A stretch of 36,678 nucleotides of DNA, taken from IMG/VR virus record IMGVR_UViG_3300008107_000576, positions 1 to 36,678 of that record; one strand, 5' to 3'. The notes under the pieces were generated by a model. It made no database searches, was not told where the DNA came from, and saw only the letters and a list, made by a program, of their open reading frames with translations. This document shows positions 26,658 to 32,673 of this stretch, one piece after another. Origin of the DNA: a virus. The first letter of the stretch is position 1; each line of letters starts with the position of its first letter. The position numbers and the translations under genes were made by a program.

Positions 26658-26924
26658 TTAATGAACAATCTTCAGATTGTCCCCTGTTCTATAAAGTTTA
26701 CCTGCTGTTAATCCACCCGCTAAAGCTGCAGTATTATCTGCATATACAGGTACATTAGCTATTACGATGGCTGTAGCACTAAAGTTTGCCTCAAATAAAG
26801 CCAACAACAATGCCGGAGTAAAATTATACGTTGCATCGGGAGGCGAATTACCAACCCTTGTACCTACAAGTTTATCATTTAACTGAGGTGTAGAATTTTC
26901 AGGATACGAATTAATTTTTCCCAT
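26658..26924 (-). CDS. Small fibre-attachment-domain paralogue
   Basis: The 88-residue product begins GKINSYPENSTPQLNDKLVG and continues to DATYNFTPALLLALF. That matches the N-terminal 45 residues of the adjacent giant fibre (KISTYEV..PKLSDKLIGT..TYNFTLQELLDVF) position for position. The rest (VIANVPVYADNTAALAGGLT AGKLYRTG by parts) is a short Ala/Gly-rich tail with a YADNAAALAGGLTAGxLY-type pattern found in fibre proteins. It ends 14 nt before the fibre start and overlaps the 83-aa gene by 14 nt. It may be a short fibre, a fibre-base adaptor, or a remnant of a swapped fibre. Confidence 0.65.
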   Translation of the reverse strand: MGKINSYPENSTPQLNDKLVGTRVGNSPPDATYNFTPALLLALFEANFSATAIVIANVPVYADNTAALAGGLTAGKLYRTGDNLKIVH

Positions 26925-27162
26925 CTTCTTTTTGTTTTACTTCCCCTGTCTGCATATTAATTACAGAGTTAGGACCATATTTTTCAATAAGAACTTTCTC
27001 ATTGTTAGCAAAAGCCTCTCTAATTTTTTCAGCTTGAAAAAGTAATCCTTGCTTTTGTAACTCAAGTTCTCCAATATTAATTTTAATCTTAGTGTACTCT
27101 TGAGTGCCTTTCTTAATAAAGTCTAATTCTTCTGCTGTTAAGTTTACTGTTTCGTTTGTCAT
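26911..27162 (-). CDS. Small helical protein, conserved in Bacteroidota phages, unknown function
   Basis: This 83-residue protein is largely one helical hairpin (LTAEELDFIKKGTQEYTKIK, then ELELQKQGLLFQAEKIREAF). It ends in a polar tail (EKYGPNSVINMQTGEVKQ). I recall similar small proteins beside tail genes in Bacteroidota phages. It is first in the fibre transcript, preceded by an unusual structured leader (27179-27227) and the AAATAAATCAAATCAA start context. Confidence 0.55.
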   Translation of the reverse strand: MTNETVNLTAEELDFIKKGTQEYTKIKINIGELELQKQGLLFQAEKIREAFANNEKVLIEKYGPNSVINMQTGEVKQKEDGKN

Positions 27163-27178
27163 TTGATTTGATTTATTT

Positions 27179-27227
27179 ACTTTGTAGAGTAGTACAAAGT
27201 ATATCTTTTATTTCCGTACTACTCTAC
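27179..27227 (-). promoter_or_regulatory. Structured leader with two mutually exclusive hairpins
   Basis: GTAGAGTAGTAC (27184-27195) pairs with GTACTACTCTAC (27216-27227), a perfect 12-bp arm with a 20-nt loop. The first arm also lies within ACTTTGTA (27179-27186) / TACAAAGT (27193-27200), an 8-bp hairpin with a 6-nt loop. Both cannot form at once. The element sits between the candidate promoter and the first gene of the fibre operon. Confidence 0.55.
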
Positions 27228-27252
27228 GGAGTGACTTAATTTTTAATTTATA

Positions 27253-27260
27253 CAAATATA
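27253..27260 (-). promoter_or_regulatory. Candidate -10 box for the fibre operon
   Basis: Minus-strand TATATTTG fits TAnnTTTG, about 90 nt before ATG 27162, leaving room for the structured leader. No clear TTTG at the -33 spacing. Confidence 0.45.
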
Positions 27261-27274
27261 GTAAATAAAAATTA

Positions 27275-27730
27275 TCATTTTGGTAAGTACTTCCTCGCAA
27301 ACCATAGTGCCACAAACACTAAAATCAACCATAAAAAACCAAAGTAACTCGCTTTCTTCTCCACCTTCTTATCAAAGATTTTCTCCTTCACCTCTTTCTT
27401 AACCGAAACCGTTTTCTCAATAGACTTAGATACAGTAGATTTTGAAGAATCCACTGTGTGTCTACGTGTTTTTTTGAGCCTAACTGTGGCATTAAAGTAC
27501 TGTTTGCCATCAATTATTAATGGCTTGGCTGTATCAATGGGAACTATCTCAACCTCATCAATGTCCTCTTTAATAGAAATAGCGTTCTGTTGTACAGAGA
27601 CGCTATCCTTCTTTTCGACAGCAGTGCTGTCTATTTTTGTTTCTACTTGGGTCTTAGTTACGGCTACTTTCCTTGATGCACAAGAGAATAATAGAAAACT
27701 AAGTAATATTAACGTAAGATGTTTTGCCAT
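27275..27730 (-). CDS. Unimolecular spanin (lipoprotein with C-terminal membrane anchor)
   Basis: The 151-residue product has a lipoprotein signal (residues 1-17, LILLSFLLFSC with the acceptor Cys at 17). A long Lys/Glu/Ser/Val-rich periplasmic segment follows, probably coiled (VSKSIEKTVSVKKEVKEK). A C-terminal membrane helix lies near 128-146 (YFGFLWLILVFVALWFARKY). An outer-membrane lipid anchor plus an inner-membrane helix in one chain is the u-spanin architecture, which fuses the two membranes at the last step of lysis. It overlaps the endolysin gene by 32 nt, completing the lysis cassette. A general lipoprotein is the alternative, but context favours a spanin. Confidence 0.75.
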   Translation of the reverse strand: MAKHLTLILLSFLLFSCASRKVAVTKTQVETKIDSTAVEKKDSVSVQQNAISIKEDIDEVEIVPIDTAKPLIIDGKQYFNATVRLKKTRRHTVDSSKSTVSKSIEKTVSVKKEVKEKIFDKKVEKKASYFGFLWLILVFVALWFARKYLPK

Positions 27731-28163
27731 TTGATTTGACTGCTTTTAAAATTTGACCCCTGTTTTTACCATTAGTATAAGATACGTGTACCCAATCAGG
27801 ATTAGAATTAGAGCCAAACTCCCAAATCAATTGGTCAAACTCTAAGTTGTCCTTAATGTAATCAAAGACCATCTTATTAGTCACACCATTTGGAGTGCCG
27901 TCCATATCAATGTCAACAGCCTGACCCTTGCAATGCTGAGAGGTAGATGACCCACCAATGCATTTGTTAAGTTCAGCAGACCTGTATCCACTTGAGATAT
28001 GAATAGGGCATCTGAAGTTATTACGAATAGGCTCAAATACCTTCTCGGCTAATAACTTAAAGTTGGCAATATGCTCTTCTGTAGGCATATTACTAATCCC
28101 ATTGCGTTTAGCTGACTCACTCCTGATTAACTCAGATAAGTCTAAATGTTCGCTAATTTTCAT
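27699..28163 (-). CDS. Endolysin, peptidase M15 (D-Ala-D-Ala/L-Ala-D-Glu type)
   Basis: I chose ATG 28163 (MKISEHLDLSELIRS), the usual family start, rather than ATG 28184, giving 154 residues. The zinc ligands are visible: H77 and D84 in SQHCKGQAVDID and H126 in WVHVSY, with SSGYRSAELN before them. This is the M15 metallopeptidase that cuts peptide bridges of peptidoglycan. There is no signal peptide, so it needs a holin to reach the wall. It overlaps the holin candidate by 11 nt and the spanin by 32 nt. Confidence 0.88.
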   Translation of the reverse strand: MKISEHLDLSELIRSESAKRNGISNMPTEEHIANFKLLAEKVFEPIRNNFRCPIHISSGYRSAELNKCIGGSSTSQHCKGQAVDIDMDGTPNGVTNKMVFDYIKDNLEFDQLIWEFGSNSNPDWVHVSYTNGKNRGQILKAVKSNGKTSYVNIT

Positions 28164-28458
28164 TTTTAGTATTTTTTGTTCCAAAATAATAACTAAATAT
28201 CATCAATATCAGAGTTTTTATTAAGTCAAATAACTCTTTATTTATCTCATCGGCTAATAGTTTTATTTTAAAAGCTATTACTTTATCTACAATAAATAAA
28301 GCCACTAATGATGTAAAGACTAAAATTATAAACCTTACAAGAACATCTTTAGTGTCATTGACAAACATCTTGTTTACAAAGTAAACACCTGATATAATAA
28401 TGGTAAGACCCATTACTATACCTGTTATCATTATCCATATATTGGGATAACTAAACAT
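28153..28458 (-). CDS. Holin candidate, three membrane segments
   Basis: The 101-residue protein has hydrophobic helices at about residues 8-28 (IMITGIVMGLTIIISGVYFV), 41-61 (VRFIILVFTSLVALFIVDKVI) and 80-93 (LIKTLILMIFSYYFG). It ends in a charged tail (TKNTKNEN). Size, helix number and position directly before the endolysin fit a class I holin. Function is inferred from context only. The 71-aa neighbour is a second candidate. Confidence 0.55.
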   Translation of the reverse strand: MFSYPNIWIMITGIVMGLTIIISGVYFVNKMFVNDTKDVLVRFIILVFTSLVALFIVDKVIAFKIKLLADEINKELFDLIKTLILMIFSYYFGTKNTKNEN

Positions 28459-28666
28459 TCTTTTTAAATATCTTTTCGGCTGTTGTTAACCCAAGACATC
28501 CAAATGCCAAACTTGCTACTGACCAAACTAAAGATTCACTTGGAGAATTTTCTAATGAACTAAAAGAATTATGGTACATTGTTACGCATAATGATACTAC
28601 ACACAAAAGACCACAAAGCCTTTTCATTGATAAATGACCATTTTCTTCACAAAAAAATTGTTTCAT
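28451..28666 (-). CDS. Small membrane protein, holin/antiholin candidate
   Basis: This 71-residue protein has two hydrophobic stretches (RLCGLLCVVSLCVTMY near 17-32 and SLVWSVASLAFGCLGLTTAE near 44-63) and a basic C-terminus (KIFKKNV). The N-terminal EENGHLSMKRL pattern is common in small holin-like proteins of Bacteroidota phages, as I recall. It overlaps the next gene by 8 nt. It may form the lesion or modulate the neighbouring holin. Confidence 0.55.
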   Translation of the reverse strand: MKQFFCEENGHLSMKRLCGLLCVVSLCVTMYHNSFSSLENSPSESLVWSVASLAFGCLGLTTAEKIFKKNV

Positions 28667-28678
28667 ATTGATTTACTT

Positions 28679-28810
28679 TTATCGACCTTGACCTCTGTAC
28701 GCTTTTTTATAAAGTTTACTTGTCTTAGTCTTGCTTGTTTGTGTTTTTGCTGCAAGTCCTCTTTTCTTTGGTTTCTTAATATAAGAACTGCCACTTGTTG
28801 CTTTTGCCAT
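28679..28810 (-). CDS. 43-residue basic protein
   Basis: The product is MAKATSGSSYIKKPKKRGL followed by AAKTQTSKTKTSKLYKKAY and RGQGR, about one third Lys/Arg with almost no acidic residues. The ATG overlaps the previous stop (TAATG). It is likely a nucleic-acid-binding or virion-interior peptide, one of a series of similar genes to 31.9 kb. No family is recognised. Confidence 0.55.
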   Translation of the reverse strand: MAKATSGSSYIKKPKKRGLAAKTQTSKTKTSKLYKKAYRGQGR

Positions 28811-29103
28811 TATTTTCTAACTATATATTCAGTAATAACTTTTAATGCACCTAATCCAACCAAAGTAACCAACGCATAGAAGTAAGCCTTGTACTTTTTT
28901 AGTTCGGCTTTTAATTCATATACCTCCTTTTTAACTTCTTTGAAGTTACCAATCAGTCCACTTGAATCTTTGTCAATTGGGTTGCCGGCTAAAAGAGTAT
29001 ATACATCTTTAAGCATAGCCTTCATTTCAGAAACCTCTGTCTTGATAGACTCTAATTCGTCTGCCATAATATCAAGTCTGTTGTTATCTTGGTTACTCAT
29101 CAT
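28810..29103 (-). CDS. Coiled-coil protein with C-terminal membrane anchor
   Basis: This 97-residue product has a heptad-like N-terminal half (LDIMADELESIKTEVSEMKAMLKDVYTLL), a second coil (FKEVKKEVYELKAELKKYKAY) and a single C-terminal membrane helix (FYALVTLVGLGALKVITEYI). Two adjacent ATG codons allow starts at 29103 or 29100. The layout recalls hemolysin-XhlA-type holin accessory proteins, and it lies just upstream of the lysis genes, so a role in lysis is plausible. Confidence 0.55.
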   Translation of the reverse strand: MMSNQDNNRLDIMADELESIKTEVSEMKAMLKDVYTLLAGNPIDKDSSGLIGNFKEVKKEVYELKAELKKYKAYFYALVTLVGLGALKVITEYIVRK

Positions 29104-29110
29104 AATTAAA

Positions 29111-29602
29111 TTACCAAAGTGCTTTAATAAGAGTTGCTGTTGTACCGCTACCTGAAGCCTTTACTTTTAATACTTGTACCGGTAATACTGTGCCCACAGG
29201 AACAGCGTTGAATGTTACCTCATCACCACCGATGGTTGTAACAGCTACGTTACCTGCGCCACCAACAAACAAGAAACATCCTTGATTGCCAATAGTTGTT
29301 TGAGAACTTGCTTGATAGATAGTGTATGCTTTACCGCTTGCAGCAAAGATGTCATCGTTTAATAATAAAGCTGTTTGGCTTACAACAACAAGAACTGTTG
29401 CCGCAGTGCCATCAGTAGTGTTATATACGATGTCACCTGTCTTAACATTATTGGTTTCAAATGTAGCTGCACTATCTATAAGAGATGCTACACTAACAGA
29501 TGTATTTGTTCCGCTTGCATTTGTTGCAGGGTATGGCACGTTTGCGTTGTCCGTAGGGATAACAGCTAATGCTCTTGAAAATGTTGTTTTAAAAACTGAC
29601 AT
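29111..29602 (-). CDS. Virion surface/decoration-like beta protein sharing a module with the ring protein
   Basis: The 163-residue protein is rich in Thr, Ser, Val and Ala. Residues 30-100 (TNTSVSVASLIDSAATFETN ... ALLLNDDIFAASGKAYTIY) closely match residues 115-185 of the ring protein at 4694-5632, roughly half identical by eye. The remainder (CFLFVGGAGNVAVTTIGGDE, AVPVGTVLPVQVLKV) is typical of phage head-decoration or baseplate-type beta proteins. It has no signal peptide. It precedes the lysis cassette and follows the island of small proteins. It is probably structural. Confidence 0.6.
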   Translation of the reverse strand: MSVFKTTFSRALAVIPTDNANVPYPATNASGTNTSVSVASLIDSAATFETNNVKTGDIVYNTTDGTAATVLVVVSQTALLLNDDIFAASGKAYTIYQASSQTTIGNQGCFLFVGGAGNVAVTTIGGDEVTFNAVPVGTVLPVQVLKVKASGSGTTATLIKALW

Positions 29603-29606
29603 ATTT

Positions 29607-29786
29607 TTATTTTTTATCTTGATAAGGAAATGCTCTGTTTAAAGCGTCTCTGCGTTCTTTGCATCCACAATCTTTACCTGTTGCTTTCGCTACAGTATCT
29701 ACTACCTTCTTAATACCGGTAGCAGTTGTGAACTTCTCAATAGTGTCGCCAAGACCTTTGCTTTTGTTTTGTTGTTGTTGTGGCAT
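29607..29786 (-). CDS. 59-residue conserved phage protein with CGC motif
   Basis: The product reads MPQQQQNKSKGLGDTIEKF, TTATGIKKVVDTVAKATGKD, then CGCKERRDALNRAFPYQ. I recall the GLGDTIEKFTxATGIKKVV ... DCGCxERxxxLN pattern from many Bacteroidota phages, always small and of unknown role. The CxC pair could bind metal. The start at 29786 has the TTTAAATCTAATCAA context. It ends 4 nt before the next gene. Confidence 0.6.
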   Translation of the reverse strand: MPQQQQNKSKGLGDTIEKFTTATGIKKVVDTVAKATGKDCGCKERRDALNRAFPYQDKK

Positions 29787-29803
29787 TTGATTAGATTTAA
29801 ATT

Positions 29804-29962
29804 TTATTTCTTTTTACCCTTATTAGCTTTAGTAGCTAATTTAGAAAACACATTCGCACCGTATTTGTTGCGACCAATAGTTGCAGCGATAGCATTAGCT
29901 GCTTTCTCGCCAAGACCTTGTTTCTTTTGGATGCTTTCGCTTAGTTTTTTAAACTTACTCAT
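29804..29962 (-). CDS. 52-residue basic protein
   Basis: Product MSKFKKLSESIQKKQGLGEK, then AANAIAATIGRNKYGANVFS and KLATKANKGKKK. It is a basic helical peptide of the KISExIxKKQGL type that I recall in phage small-protein clusters. The KKQGL / AAAIAATIGR helix might contact DNA or capsid. No further function is seen. Confidence 0.55.
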   Translation of the reverse strand: MSKFKKLSESIQKKQGLGEKAANAIAATIGRNKYGANVFSKLATKANKGKKK

Positions 29963-29973
29963 AACATTGGTTT

Positions 29974-30312
29974 TTAAATATTAGAAACTCTTCTTCCCAT
30001 ACCAACTCTTGACTTCTCAGCTTTCTTAGCGGCAAGTTTAGAAGGACTTATTTCCGACTTTGTTGTTGGTGTCTTTGAAGACACTCTCTTTGTTGGTCTG
30101 CAATATTCATTGCTACCACCTGCACCACAGGATTTACCTGTCTTTGTATCCTGCCACTTTTCTTTCTCCCACCTTTTCAAACTACTACCTGCCTCAGTCT
30201 TGCGAACAGTACCTGAACTCTTTCGACATTTAGCAATGGCTTGAGAAGCCCTTGCCGATGGGAAGACATCGTAACTCGCTTTGACTTTTTTATAACAGGC
30301 GTCTTTTGGCAT
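29974..30312 (-). CDS. DUF5872-like small basic Cys-containing protein
   Basis: I chose ATG 30312 (MPKDACYKKVKASYDVFPSA), giving 112 residues. The frame extends to 30360, but that part overlaps the neighbouring gene. The block KDxCYxKVKxxYxVxPSAxASxAIxKCRK resembles DUF5872 proteins found in phages and large DNA viruses. Further on are LKRWEKEKWQDTKTGKSCG and NEYCRPTKR, with four or more Cys that could bind zinc. A copy of the 16-bp palindrome is inside the C-terminal third. The C-terminus is Lys/Ser-rich. Function is unknown. Confidence 0.6.
   Translation of the reverse strand: MPKDACYKKVKASYDVFPSARASQAIAKCRKSSGTVRKTEAGSSLKRWEKEKWQDTKTGKSCGAGGSNEYCRPTKRVSSKTPTTKSEISPSKLAAKKAEKSRVGMGRRVSNI
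30069..30084. repeat. 16-bp palindrome GTGTCTTTGAAGACAC, copy 3
   Basis: Identical to copies 1 and 2, here within the coding sequence of the 112-residue DUF5872-like gene. Confidence 0.8.
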
Positions 30313-30313
30313 C

Positions 30314-30439
30314 TTACTTCTTTTTAATAGAAATAGAATTTTTCTTAGTCTTGCTAACATTTCCTTTCAAAAACTTCATTGGTCCTTCCAATGACTTCTT
30401 TGATTCATACTTTGCAGCTTTCTTGATTACGCTTTTCAT
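30314..30439 (-). CDS. 41-residue Lys-rich protein
   Basis: Product MKSVIKKAAKYESKKSLEGP, then MKFLKGNVSKTKKNSISIKK K. More than a third is Lys. It is tightly spaced between its neighbours (stop 1 nt from the next start). It belongs to the small basic protein island; no family is recognised. Confidence 0.5.
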   Translation of the reverse strand: MKSVIKKAAKYESKKSLEGPMKFLKGNVSKTKKNSISIKKK

Positions 30440-30440
30440 A

Positions 30441-30659
30441 TTAATAAGATTTACCTACAGATACACGTTTACCGTTTATTTTTTCTACAGATTTGTAGCC
30501 ACGTTTGCTGTCAACTTCTTTAGCAACTCTTTTGTTACCACTTTCGTCAACAGATGTTCTTTTAACTACCGTTCTTTTTGGAGTTTCTTTTACTGAAACA
30601 TTACTTGAAAATGAAGCATACGCTTCAGGGGTTGGTGCTAATGGATAATCTCTGTTCAT
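30441..30659 (-). CDS. 72-residue basic protein
   Basis: I chose ATG 30659 (MNRDYPLAPTPEAYASFSSN), because the longer frame to 30830 would run through the conserved 96-aa gene in another frame. The remainder is Lys/Arg/Val-rich (VKETPKRTVVKRTSVDE, KRVAKEVDSKRGYKSVEK). It is likely disordered with possible nucleic-acid binding. No family is recognised. Confidence 0.5.
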   Translation of the reverse strand: MNRDYPLAPTPEAYASFSSNVSVKETPKRTVVKRTSVDESGNKRVAKEVDSKRGYKSVEKINGKRVSVGKSY

Positions 30660-30663
30660 AGTT

Positions 30664-30954
30664 TTAATATTTACCTCTTCGACCTTTTGGATTACTTGTT
30701 GTTGAACCACCGGGACCTGCCCATAGATTTTTACACGCCCAATATCTTGGAGTAAGTTTATCACTTGCTGTATCACAGCTATGTCTTGCTTTGAAACTCT
30801 TACGTGCAGCAGAACTATAGTTGTTGCCATAGCCTTTGGCTCCGAAGTGAAGGAGTTTTTCCTCCCCCCCGGAACAGGCTTTAACCATCTTCTTCTTCCC
30901 CGGTCTGTCTGAAGCAGTAGGACGGTTACATTGCATCTTTGACTTGTCTGCCAT
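30664..30954 (-). CDS. DUF6321-like small Cys-containing protein
   Basis: This 96-residue product has the block LLHFGAKGYGNNYSSAARK, SFKARHSCDTASDKLTPRYW and ACKNLWAG, which matches DUF6321-like viral proteins as I recall. C and H positions (C8, C27, H58, C60, C73 approximately) could form a small metal site. The Lys/Arg content is high and there is no signal peptide. It probably travels with the other small basic genes as a virion or nucleoid component. The function of the family is not known. Confidence 0.65.
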   Translation of the reverse strand: MADKSKMQCNRPTASDRPGKKKMVKACSGGEEKLLHFGAKGYGNNYSSAARKSFKARHSCDTASDKLTPRYWACKNLWAGPGGSTTSNPKGRRGKY

Positions 30955-30994
30955 AACTTAAAGTTTCTGATTCTGTATGCTACGCAAACAGAAA

Positions 30995-31171
30995 TTAGTT
31001 TCTGAAATCACGTCTTGCGTGACCCGGAGTTTCTACAATATCTTTCTTCTTTAACTCAGGAAGAGCATATGCATCTTTAGGTGCAACTGCTTTCTTTACT
31101 TCAGCAGCAACCTCTTCTGATACCACAACGTCATCTTGAATTACTTCTTCGATTAATTTTGACTTTGCCAT
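30995..31171 (-). CDS. 58-residue acidic-then-basic small protein
   Basis: Product MAKSKLIEEVIQDDVVVSEE, then VAAEVKKAVAPKDAYALPEL and KKKDIVETPGHARRDFRN. The N-terminal half is acidic and the C-terminal half basic. The start MAKSK has a good A-rich upstream. No family is recognised; it is spaced 6 nt from the next gene in the same direction. Confidence 0.5.
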   Translation of the reverse strand: MAKSKLIEEVIQDDVVVSEEVAAEVKKAVAPKDAYALPELKKKDIVETPGHARRDFRN

Positions 31172-31177
31172 TGTTTT

Positions 31178-31363
31178 TTATTTTGCTTTTTTAACTAATT
31201 TCTTAGCTACACCTGCAGCTTTAACAGCTACTTTAGCACCTTTAGAAGGTACGCCACCTGACATTTGCATTGCTTTTGCTTTTAATGCATTTTTGATTTG
31301 AGGACCACCACCTGATGGGTTCTTCATTCTTGATGATGCCGGTAAGTTTGGAGTTGATTTCAT
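31178..31363 (-). CDS. 61-residue basic Ala/Lys-rich protein
   Basis: Product MKSTPNLPASSRMKNPSGGG followed by a helix-forming tail rich in Ala and Lys (KNALKAKAMQMSGG, AVKAAGVAKKLVKKAK), reminiscent of histone-tail-like or internal virion peptides. No family is recognised. It shares the small-gene operon. Confidence 0.5.
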   Translation of the reverse strand: MKSTPNLPASSRMKNPSGGGPQIKNALKAKAMQMSGGVPSKGAKVAVKAAGVAKKLVKKAK

Positions 31364-31393
31364 CTTTTTGTTTTTTAAAATTTTTGAATTTAT

Positions 31394-31681
31394 TTATTTA
31401 CGACCATAAACATTAGCCATAGCTGTGCTGTCTAACCATTTGTATCCTTTCTCAGGATTAGCTTTCTCAGCAGCGTCATATGCTTTTGTATATTTCTTTT
31501 GAAATGATGCACCTTCACGTGCGCTTTGTCTTACTTGTTTGTTAGACTCACGCTGTTGTTGTCTTGCACCTTTAGCAAGACTGCCTGCAGACTGTCTGTC
31601 TTCACGCATACCTTCACTTGTAGTTGCTGCACAACTTTTACCCGGTGCACATTTTGGATTTCCTAATTGTTTAGTTGCCAT
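31394..31681 (-). CDS. 95-residue Arg/Gln-rich small protein
   Basis: The N-terminus reads MATKQLGNPKCAPGKSCAA with two Cys. A strongly helical polar segment follows (GMREDRQSAGSLAKGARQQQ, RESNKQVRQSAREGASFQKK), and the C-terminus is YKWLDSTAMANVYGRK. The composition (Gln, Arg, Ser, Lys) suggests a virion-interior or DNA-associated protein. The family is unknown. Confidence 0.55.
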   Translation of the reverse strand: MATKQLGNPKCAPGKSCAATTSEGMREDRQSAGSLAKGARQQQRESNKQVRQSAREGASFQKKYTKAYDAAEKANPEKGYKWLDSTAMANVYGRK

Positions 31682-31685
31682 TTTT

Positions 31686-31910
31686 TTATCCTTTAAATTG
31701 ATTACCTAATGAACTATTTAATGTTTGCAATCCACTAATTCTACCTGCAGCAGACACACGTCTTTGTCTATTTCTACCCAATCTTTCTTTCAATTTTTCT
31801 TTACCTTCTTGGATAGCTTTTATTTTTTTTGCTTGCTCGTTTTTAAATGTTATAGCATCCAACTGCTGTTGGAGTGTAGGTTTCTTTACTTCTTCTTTTT
31901 CCTTTGCCAT
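31686..31910 (-). CDS. 74-residue basic coiled protein, first gene of the small-protein operon
   Basis: I chose ATG 31910 (MAKEKEEVKKPTLQQQLDA). The frame reaches 31973, but that extension would overlap the divergent gene's start. It has helical charged segments (FKNEQAKKIKAIQEGKEKLK, ERLGRNRQRRVSAAGRI) ending LNSSLGNQFKG. The pattern resembles small phage proteins of unknown role. A candidate TACATTTG -10 box (31935-31942) lies 25 nt upstream. Confidence 0.55.
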   Translation of the reverse strand: MAKEKEEVKKPTLQQQLDAITFKNEQAKKIKAIQEGKEKLKERLGRNRQRRVSAAGRISGLQTLNSSLGNQFKG

Positions 31911-31942
31911 AATAAAATTATTAACTTTGCCATACAAATGTA
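31903..31942. promoter_or_regulatory. Divergent promoter region
   Basis: On the plus strand TTTG (31903-31906) and TAACTTTG (31922-31929) precede ATG 31958. On the minus strand TACATTTG (31935-31942) precedes ATG 31910. The plus-strand spacer is 15 nt, shorter than ideal. The two units overlap, so a regulator here would control both directions. Confidence 0.4.
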
Positions 31943-31957
31943 ATAAAATTAAATCAA

Positions 31958-32419
31958 ATGAAAACACCACCAAACGACTACCTAAAATTTTGGCGAGTCA
32001 TCCGGTATTATATGAAGGCAAAGCATAATCTGAGCCAAGCCGACCTCGACATAATCCTATTCCTATACTCAGAAGGATACTTCGGTCAGAAGGACTTTGA
32101 CAAGTTCTCTGAACTCGTAAGTTGGGAAGTGGGTAGGTTCAAACGCCTACAGAAAGAAGGTTGGATTGTCCATTTTAGAAAAAGACGTGGCAACAGCCGT
32201 GCCTTATACCAACTTGGAGAAAAGGCTAATCGAGTTGTTCTCGATATATACCGCAAACTAAATGGGGAAGAAATCCCGACAAGTATGTCTGCAAACCCTA
32301 TGTTTTTAAGAAATGTATCTTATAACGATAAGGTTTACAGAAATATGATTCTTGAAATGAACGCCTACAATAAGACGCACAAATATAAAAAGCCTAAGGC
32401 TGAAGAGGTCGAAGACTAA
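31958..32419 (+). CDS. Winged-helix (MarR-like) putative regulator
   Basis: This 153-residue protein is the only gene on the plus strand between the left edge and 36.4 kb. Helical segments (KFWRVIRYYMKAKHN, SQADLDIILFLYSEGYFG) are followed by a recognition-helix-like SWEVGRFKRLQKEGWIVHF. The wing is FRKRRGNSRALYQLGEKANR. This matches a MarR/PadR-type wHTH. I recall similar proteins in phages of Bacteroidota. The C-terminus is polar and basic (NAYNKTHKYKKPK). It is divergent from the small-protein operon and convergent (4-nt overlap) with groES, so it could repress the operons on either side. The start has the AAATTAAATCAA context. Confidence 0.55.
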   Translation: MKTPPNDYLKFWRVIRYYMKAKHNLSQADLDIILFLYSEGYFGQKDFDKFSELVSWEVGRFKRLQKEGWIVHFRKRRGNSRALYQLGEKANRVVLDIYRKLNGEEIPTSMSANPMFLRNVSYNDKVYRNMILEMNAYNKTHKYKKPKAEEVED

Positions 32420-32673
32420 AGTACAACGACTACGTCACGCTCTGAGATGATAGTGTACTGCGTATCATCTATCAGCATTGTAAAGCTGTGCGCCTTGTCG
32501 TAGTACAACTCATCACCCTCGTCAATAACTGACACGTCAGTCCCGGATGCTATGACCATAGCACGCTTGTAGCGTAGCTGATTGGTATCCTCCCCTGACA
32601 ATATCAGTCCCGACTCAGTCTTGACATTCTCCTGAACGTCTTTAACGATAATGTATTTGCCTATTGGTTTCAT
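32416..32673 (-). CDS. groES: GroES-like co-chaperonin (phage-encoded)
   Basis: The 85-residue product has GroES layout. The N-terminal strand is PIGKYIIVKDVQE. The mobile loop TESGLILSGED holds the hydrophobic LIL triad that docks on GroEL. The strand YKRAMVIASG is followed by DEGDELYYDKA (the VGDxVxF position) and a terminal ISERDVVVVL (GroES SESDILAIV). It is 10 or so residues shorter than bacterial GroES, chiefly around the roof hairpin. It ends the four-gene operon with GroEL. The chaperone pair could enlarge or specialise the folding cage for phage proteins. Confidence 0.75.
   Translation of the reverse strand: MKPIGKYIIVKDVQENVKTESGLILSGEDTNQLRYKRAMVIASGTDVSVIDEGDELYYDKAHSFTMLIDDTQYTIISERDVVVVL

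Noticed and set aside
30441-30830. Longer 129-residue version of the 72-residue gene
   Set aside because: The extension overlaps the DUF6321-like gene in another frame, and MNRDYPLAP at 30659 gives a normal gene junction.
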